DNA from: Eublepharis macularius
Lineage: Eukaryota > Chordata > Lepidosauria > Squamata > Eublepharidae
NCBI RefSeq assembly: GCF_028583425.1
Contig: NC_072793.1
Span: 104,517,689 to 104,581,688, forward strand
DNA length: 64,000 nucleotides
Direction of reading: 5' to 3'
In this document: positions 58,160-64,000 of the stretch, piece by piece
Layout: every line of letters starts with the position of its first letter
Position numbering within the stretch: the first letter of the stretch is position 1
Translations under genes and position numbers: made by a program
The notes under the pieces: model-generated
What the model was told of the DNA's origin: nothing
The model's database searches: none
What the model saw: only the letters and a program-made list of their open reading frames with translations

Positions 58160-58365
58160 CTCCTCCTTGCTGCCTCCTGGAGGGTCTTCTCAACAATATA
58201 CAATCAACAGCATACAACTGGGTGCTTCCAATGCTGGACGGGAGAGGCTATAATAGGAGAGTGGGTAAAGTGTAGAATTGGCAGGGTGTGTGAATGGATT
58301 CATTTAAGTACTTCTGGAGACCTCTATTGTTCTATGTTTATGCACAAACTGTGGGGTGTGGGGCT
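58160..58365 (-). other. Internal retroelement fragment between two LTRs
   Basis: It reads into the polypurine tract of LTR 1 on the minus strand. A short frame containing VDCILLRRPSRRQQ ends at the tract, suggesting the tail of a pol gene. Not otherwise identified. Confidence 0.4.
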
Positions 58366-58785
58366 TGTCAGAACTGTGGCTAAATAATAGTTGTATCCAG
58401 ACTACCTTCTGCAATCAGACAAGAGTCCGTTGTTTTCAAAAGATTTACTGAAAAAAGCAACCATTATAGTCCACTGGCCCAGATGCAATATTTGGCTGGT
58501 ACACGTGCATTGTTACGAATGAGAGGCAAAGAATAAAGTACAAAGTATCAAGACCCAGTAGGCCCAGCCTCCCCCCATAGTTCTCAAAACAATCCCTTTG
58601 AAGCTGAGAAAGTGAAAGTTTCCCAGGGCTGGAAAAGCTGTAGTCAAAACATTCCTCTTCTGAGAGATAGCTGCTAGGGAACATCTTGGCACCTGTGAAG
58701 AAAGCCCTCAGAACACTAAAAGAATTAAAATGGAGTCTCTTTGGTTACAACATACAGGGAAGCATTCTGAACCTGATATTTCTGC
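58366..58785 (-). repeat. LTR (family 2), 3' LTR of the gypsy integrase segment
   Basis: On the minus strand the integrase stop is followed by TTTTAAGGGGGGCAG, a likely polypurine tract, and then this non-coding stretch, which ends AGCCACAGTTCTGACA. Bases 58366-58421 recur inverted at 61729-61784. The exact 5' edge is uncertain. Confidence 0.6.
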
Positions 58786-58790
58786 CCCCC

Positions 58791-59822
58791 TTAAAACGCT
58801 CCTCCCCCTGGTTTATGCGGATAGCGGGTATGGAATGCTTTCACTAATCTAGGAGCATGAACATGCACAGAGTTCACCCATTCATCAAACCCAGAGTCAA
58901 AGTCTTTCCATCTGATAAGATAAAACAGTTGATTTCCTTTAAGTTTAGAGTCCAAAATTTGTTGCACTTCATAATGGGTCTGAACATCAATCAAAGTTGG
59001 GATAGGAGGGGCACGGGTGTGCCATTGATTTGCTGGGGGAACCTTTTTTAAGAGGCTGACATGGAATGTATCATGTACGTGGCGTAAATCCAGGGCTACA
59101 GTCACTTTATTGATTACTTTACGAATAGGAAAAGGTCCCAGACATTTCAATGCTAGTTTTCGGCTGGTTTGAGTAACTTTCAAATTTTTTGTAGATAGAT
59201 AAACAAGGTCTCCAGGTTGTAAGTCCCATTCGGCCACACGATGGCGATCAGCATATTTTTTGTAGTCCTGTTTGGCTTTGTCGAGATGCTTTTTAATTAG
59301 AGTCCATTGCTGAGCTGCTTCCCCCCACCATTCTGAAACATCTCTGGACGCTGAAGTAGGAGGGGGGAGCACTTCAAACGGGAAGGGTTTGAAGTGGAAG
59401 CCATATACTACTTTGAAGGGAGTTTCTCCAGTGGAGGCGTGTACGCTGTTATTGTACGAAAATTCCGCTAAGGGAAGCAAATCGATCCAGTTGTCTTGTT
59501 GAAAATTCATATAACAGCGGAGGAACTGTTCCAATATTTGATTAGTTTTTTCGGACTGCCCGTCGGTTTGAGGATGATGGCTGGAAATTAAACCTTGCTC
59601 AATTCCCATAATTTGTAGAAGCTCCCGCCAGAAGTTGGCAACAAACTGTCCGCCGCGATCCGAAATTACCTTTGACGGAAAAGAATGCAGTTTAACAATG
59701 TGTTTTAGGAAGATATCTGTTAGTTTTCGGGCCGAAGGTATAGTGGTGCAAGGTATGAAATGAGCTTGCTTGGAGAACAAATCCACTACAACCACAATGC
59801 AAGTGTGGCCCTTGGAGGGGGG
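58791..59822 (-). CDS. Ty3/gypsy integrase with C-terminal chromodomain (N-terminal truncated)
   Basis: An uninterrupted minus-strand frame covers the integrase core and C-terminus. The catalytic DDE residues are visible: D in VVVDLFSK, D in VISDRGGQF, and E in QTDGQSEKTNQ. A GPF.I-type segment follows (residues about 225-240 from the GTG at 59795), and a chromodomain ends the protein (YEVQQILDS, YLIRWKDFDSGFDEW). The chromodomain places it among chromoviruses and would tether integration to modified histones. The zinc-binding N-terminal part is missing, because homology stops at the junction with the plus-strand segment near 59820. No stop codon interrupts the frame, so decay is slight. It is a fragment, not a functional gene. 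Confidence 0.93.
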   Translation of the reverse strand, partial: PPSKGHTCIVVVVDLFSKQAHFIPCTTIPSARKLTDIFLKHIVKLHSFPSKVISDRGGQFVANFWRELLQIMGIEQGLISSHHPQTDGQSEKTNQILEQFLRCYMNFQQDNWIDLLPLAEFSYNNSVHASTGETPFKVVYGFHFKPFPFEVLPPPTSASRDVSEWWGEAAQQWTLIKKHLDKAKQDYKKYADRHRVAEWDLQPGDLVYLSTKNLKVTQTSRKLALKCLGPFPIRKVINKVTVALDLRHVHDTFHVSLLKKVPPANQWHTRAPPIPTLIDVQTHYEVQQILDSKLKGNQLFYLIRWKDFDSGFDEWVNSVHVHAPRLVKAFHTRYPHKPGGGAF

Positions 59823-61690
59823 AGGGCTTGCACACGATAGACTCGGGCTGCTCTAGAGACATTATTGCACCAGCCTTAGTAAATGGATTAGTACTCCCTG
59901 TAAAAGAACTGGATACTCCAGTCATTTTTGAACAAATGGATGGCACTAATATGAATCCTGTCACTACCGAAACTATACCTGTCATTACAGGTATGGGACA
60001 ACATTGGGAGACGAGATCATTCGTAATTAGTACTACAGCAAAGTACCCTTTAATCTTGGGAAGCAGATGGTTGTGGGATCACAACCCCTATATAGACTGG
60101 ACAGTAGGAAGAATTACCTTTTCCCATGATAAATGTGAAAATCATCATTGGAATCAAAACTGGGGTAACAACCCTACCCTCATTGAACAAGCCCTGTTAA
60201 CTCAAGAGGAACTTAACCAAATACCTAAACAGTACAGAGCCTATGTCCAAGCCTTCACCGAAGAAGAAGCCAACTCCTTACCTCCCCACCGGAGGACAGA
60301 CTGTGCTGTAGAAATTTTACCAGGTGCATCTTTACCCAAAGACAGACTGTATCCCATGAGCCCAAATGAGCGGGAGGAGCTCCGCAAATTCATTGACACT
60401 AATCTTCAAAGAGGATTCATCTGACCCGCAAATAGCCCGCATGCTGCTCCAATGCTATTTGTCAAAAAAAAGGATGGGGGATTGAGACTTTGCACAGACT
60501 TTAGAGGACTTAATGCAGTCTCCTCCAGCAACGCCTACCCCATCCCACTCATCCGGGATCTACTCAACGTCGTGGCACAAGGTAAGATCTTTACGAAATT
60601 GGATTTAAAAGATGCTTATTTCCACGTTCGTATAAGGGAAGGCGATGAATGGAAAACCGCATTCAATACGCCCCTCGGCCAATACGAATACTTAGTTATG
60701 CCTTTTGGCCTGGCCGGGGCACCTTCAGTTTTCATGTCCATGATCAATGAAGTATTGCATGACTTTTTGTACAAAGGAGTAGTGGTGTATCTAGATGACG
60801 TTTTAATTTATTCAGAATCTGAAGAAGAACACGTAGATCTTGTGAAAAAAGTCTTAACTACTCTGATATGTAACAAATTGTCCATTAAACTGTCCAAATG
60901 TGAGTTTCATAAGACGGAACTGGGATATTGCATCTCCAAAGATGGTCTAAAAATGGACCCGAGCAAAGTGCAAGCTGTCCAGGAATGGCAAACGCCCACT
61001 ACTCGCAAAGAACTACAATCCTTTCTAGGGTTTGCCAACTTTTAGAGAGAATTTATAGCAAACTTTGCTCAAATAACACTTCCCCTGACTGAACTGTTAA
61101 AAACCAAAGACAAAGGGGAACAAGCTAAGAAACCAAGCGCTAAATTGTCATGGACGCCCCAGTGCCAAGCAGCATTCGATCAGCTCAAAACCCAATTTAT
61201 TTCCAAACCAGTTCTGCAACACCCTGACGAAAATCGCCCATTTGTAGTACAAGTAGACGCCAGCGATACTGCTATTGGAGGCGTCCTTTTGCAGCGAGGG
61301 GAGGACGATGTGCTTAAACCCTGTGCCTTCCTATCCCGCAAATTTTCTGAACCTGAAAGAAATTGGAATGTTTGGGAAAAGGAAGCTTTTGCTGTAAAAG
61401 CGGCACTCTCCACCTGGAGACATTGGCTAGAGGGAGCCCGCCATCCGTTTGAGGTATGGACGGATCACAAAAATTTAGAAGCCCTACGCAGTCCCAGAAG
61501 GCTGAATGCCAAACAATTGCGATGGGCGGAATACTTTTCTAAATTCAACTTCACTTTGAACTTTTTGCCCGGCAAAACTAACTTCCTTGCCGACGCCCTA
61601 TCGCGCATGCCTCAACATAAGAGCAAGCGGGAGAAGACAATCTCAGAGAGATATCCTGCTTCTTCTCTCTCTCTCTTAGTCACCAGATAG
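59823..61690 (+). pseudogene. Ty3/gypsy protease - reverse transcriptase - RNase H, two in-frame stops
   Basis: One plus-strand frame carries an aspartic protease (DSG at about 59840), the RT and RNase H. RT features are FVKKKDGGLR, FTKLDLKDAY, MPFGLAGAPS and the catalytic YLDD in VVVYLDDVLIYS. RNase H features are D in VQVDASD, E in WEKEAFAV and D in VWTDHKN, followed by [10 protein letters not shown]. The frame is broken only by TGA at 60422 (one C-to-T change from CGA, where relatives have Arg) and TAG at 61043 (where relatives have Tyr). Gag is missing upstream. After RNase H the frame runs straight into LTR sequence at 61642, so integrase is absent on this strand. In an intact element the polyprotein would be processed by its own protease. 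Confidence 0.93.
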
Positions 61691-61784
61691 CTAGACACTG
61701 ACTACCTCTCCTCTTCACTATCTAAGCATGTCTGATTGCAGAAGGTAGTCTGGATACAACTATTATTTAGCCACAGATCTGACA
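61642..61784 (+). repeat. Chimeric LTR fragment, plus orientation
   Basis: 61642-61730 is the inverted match of LTR 1 (58000-58090). It is fused at CATG/TCTG to 61729-61784, the inverted match of LTR 2 (58366-58421), ending ATCTGACA. The two LTR families are 275 bp apart in the left cluster but are joined here with no spacer. Confidence 0.8.
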
Positions 61785-61796
61785 TTTTCTGACATT

Positions 61797-62141
61797 TTGT
61801 TACGAATCATATCTGTTCCAATGCCTAAGCTGGGGCAGCCGGATACCAAAGCCGTTCCCGACAGGGACCCTTTGTTCGATCCCTATGCTTCCCCCAGTTT
61901 GGAAGGACTGGAACCTCAAGGACCCGTTCAAAAGGGAACAGGGTCTTCTGTTACTACGATATATACCCTCGCTCCTAGCAGAACGGATACTCGGCCCACA
62001 GCAGCAGCTGACCCACTGATATCCTTACCAATGCCGACACAGTGGGGATCGAGACCTACAGACGCGAGGGAAAGGAGAGCGAGTACTGTGTTCACGCAAC
62101 CCCCAATGGAAGGCCGATGGAACTGGCGCAATTTCACGTGA
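61797..62141 (+). pseudogene. Possible gag N-terminal fragment
   Basis: A 114-residue open frame, Pro/Thr/Arg-rich (PKLGQPDTKAVPDRD, RPTDARERRASTVF), begins just after the LTR 2 end in plus orientation, where a gypsy gag would start. No capsid or zinc-knuckle motif is visible. Position is the main argument. Confidence 0.3.
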
Positions 62142-62149
62142 GAAGACGC

Positions 62150-63920
62150 TGTCTTCCAGGTCTTTCATGTGATGTTCCGCAGGCAGGTAAGTCGTATGGA
62201 AATGGCCATCTTCTTTGAGAGAAGCAGCCTGTATGAAAATGGCAACCAAATATTGCCTCTAGTTCCTTAGAACTCACATTTTCCTGACTTTTCCATCTGA
62301 GCTCCAAATCTACAAGTCTGTCAAAGCCTCCAGCACCAAATACCCTTCAGTTCATGACACAAAGTAATGTGCAGATGGTTACATGAACATGGGAGGAGGC
62401 TGAATGCCATCTGCTTGAGAGAACTTGACTGTGAGGAGGTGGGCCAGCTCTAGAGGAATGAAGAGAAGGCTGGGCAACAATCAGTGGCTGGCAAGTCATT
62501 GAGCAAATGTGTTGCACATCTGTCTCCTTAAAGATGAAGCCACCAGAAAGCATACTGAGTTCACTCTCCATCTCTGCAGAGGGTTCAGAGTGGGACAGGG
62601 AAGATACTGGATTTTTACTCTGATCCAGCTCTTCCAGTCTGGACTCTCCTGCTGTTCTTCATCAGCTGGCTCTGTAGAAACAGTAGTAACCTTAACCATG
62701 TCCTCTTTGAGTTGGAGAAGCTTAAATAGCTCCTCCAACTGTCCCTGCAAGTCCCTTCTCATTACTACGGTTTGTGGGGAACCAGCCAATTTCAGGTGTT
62801 TCCTCCCATCCCTGGAAAAGATTTGGGAATGGTCTGTGCCCCTTTGTGGCCAACTGTGTTCTGGCCTGTTCCCTTGCCTGACCACATCAGACCACCCTGG
62901 GGCTATGGGAGTGTGGCTTTGGTTTCTGACATGCCAGGGTTTAAAGGCAAAACATTGCCAGTTCACTACCTCCTTCTGCTGCCCAGAGGAAGTCTGGCCC
63001 CACAGCTATATTGACCAGCTATGGAGCCATAGGTGAGCTCTGTTTTCTCCTCTTATTTCCACTGAGGGCTTGCAGCCTCACCTTCCAATCCTACCTTTCT
63101 GGTGGTTGCAGAACTGGTGTCAGAGCCCCCATTTGACTCTGGCTTGACATTGACAGTGGTTCTATTTTTCTTGCTGATTATAATCACAGAGAGCCTCATA
63201 GAATTCTGTCAGCGCTTTTCACCATGGCATTGTTTTTTTATTACACATGCTAGATCACTAACAGTGCCATTCTAAGTGGAGTTACACCCTTCTAAGACCA
63301 TTAACTTCAATGGCCTTCGAAGGGTGTCACTCTGTATATCTCCTCTCTGTAGGGGTTGTTACCTTCCAATAAAATAACAAAAAGAGCAGGGAACCCAACA
63401 GGAGTTGTGAGGACATCTATTTTGCCTTCCCCACTATTTCTTCTTCCCCAAAAGCCTTTGTAGTCTTTCTCTTTTCCTGGTTTCTTTTGTTCTTCCCACA
63501 TACTAGTCAACCTACTTTATCTGTTCCATCCTTCAGCTTTACTTCCTTCTTTCCTTCTGGCAGCCTCTGCCTGGGAAAACTATGGCCCAGTTGTGTGATG
63601 CCTGCCACCAGGGCAGGCCAAGTGGTATGGTGGGGAACCCCCAAGTTAGAGATTGGGAGGATGGGGAGGCGGGGGTTAGCATTACTTACTGCCTTAACCA
63701 CTGTGCATGCCTTAGCCACAAATTTAGAATTTGAGGCTGATTCTTAAAGAATTGCCCCAGCATGAAGCATGCACATGCTCCTGCCCCGACATGACGACAT
63801 CACTTCCATTTACCTGGAATGCCTGCCAGTGGCAGATGATTGCTGGGCAACTTGTCTCCTCCTGATGATCTCCAGCAATCATCAGGTAAAGGGGCAAACT
63901 GCCCAGACTGCCTGCCACCA
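62150..63920. other. Unrecognised sequence; foldback repeat at 63255-63335
   Basis: 63255-63335 forms a hairpin (CATTCTAAGTGGAGTTACAC / CCTTCTAAGACC ... GGCCTTCGAAGGGTGTCACT). Open frames at 62496-63036 overlap on both strands without domain motifs. Confidence 0.45.
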
Positions 63921-64000
63921 GAGCCAGTTTGGTGTAGTGGTTAAGAGTGCGGGACTCTAATCTGGAGGGCCAGGTTTGATTCCCCACTCCTCCACTTGAA
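63921..64000 (+). mobile_element. Sauria-type tRNA SINE, cut by the window edge
   Basis: GAGCCAGTTTGGTGTAGTGG / TTAAGAGTGCGGGACTCTAA, B box GGTTTGATTCC, then CCACTCCTCCACTTGAA. It matches the head of the copy at 56336. Confidence 0.9.

Noticed and set aside
1..64000. CRISPR array, bacterial operons, phage or plasmid genes
   Set aside because: The sequence is plainly vertebrate nuclear DNA. The only short tandem arrays are microsatellites and one minisatellite.

Overview
The window is vertebrate nuclear DNA, most likely from a squamate reptile (lizard or gecko type). It has AT-rich intergenic or intronic sequence and one strong CpG island. Its mix of repeats fits squamates: tRNA-headed Sauria-type SINEs, a 5S-rRNA-derived SINE, Penelope-like elements (PLEs), a DIRS retrotransposon, a chromodomain Ty3/gypsy element, L2/CR1- and L1-type LINE remains, and many small palindromic repeats. 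No complete host protein-coding gene is visible. Nearly all long reading frames belong to transposons or are chance frames in GC-rich DNA.

Layout. 0.6-6.0 kb is a full-length but decayed DIRS element on the minus strand (gag-like, RT/RNase H, tyrosine recombinase) with inverted terminal repeats, an internal complementary region and a later SINE insertion. 6-16 kb is AT-rich with an L1 3' fragment, a long-TIR MITE and an inverted PLE remnant. 16.0-17.9 kb is a CpG island with a perfect NRF1 site, a YY1-like site and a consensus splice donor on the minus strand. It is probably the promoter and 5' non-coding exon of a host gene whose body lies to the left, or a bidirectional promoter. 18.5-19.3 kb holds a duplicated 17-mer and a perfect CTCF core motif. 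19-37 kb is intergenic with SINEs, a PLE end with an exact 13-bp target duplication, LINE tails and microsatellites. 37.57-38.71 kb is a near-palindromic head-to-head pair of PLE copies, each carrying a hammerhead-ribozyme-like core and flanked by an exact 12-bp duplication. 39-45 kb has SINEs and MITEs. 45.4-47.0 kb has a minus-strand L2-type RT remnant, then a repeat containing a U6 snRNA fragment and a 30-bp minisatellite. 52.9-55.0 kb has a LINE endonuclease segment interrupted by a PLE stub, next to a second copy of that minisatellite-bearing repeat. 57.9-62.1 kb is a rearranged chromodomain gypsy element: integrase on the minus strand abuts protease-RT-RNase H on the plus strand. The window ends inside a SINE.

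The items most worth follow-up are the hammerhead-like cores in several PLE copies, the DIRS structure, the inverted gypsy element, and the U6/minisatellite repeat. All calls come from reading the sequence. No alignment, folding or database search was run, so boundaries without a target duplication are approximate.
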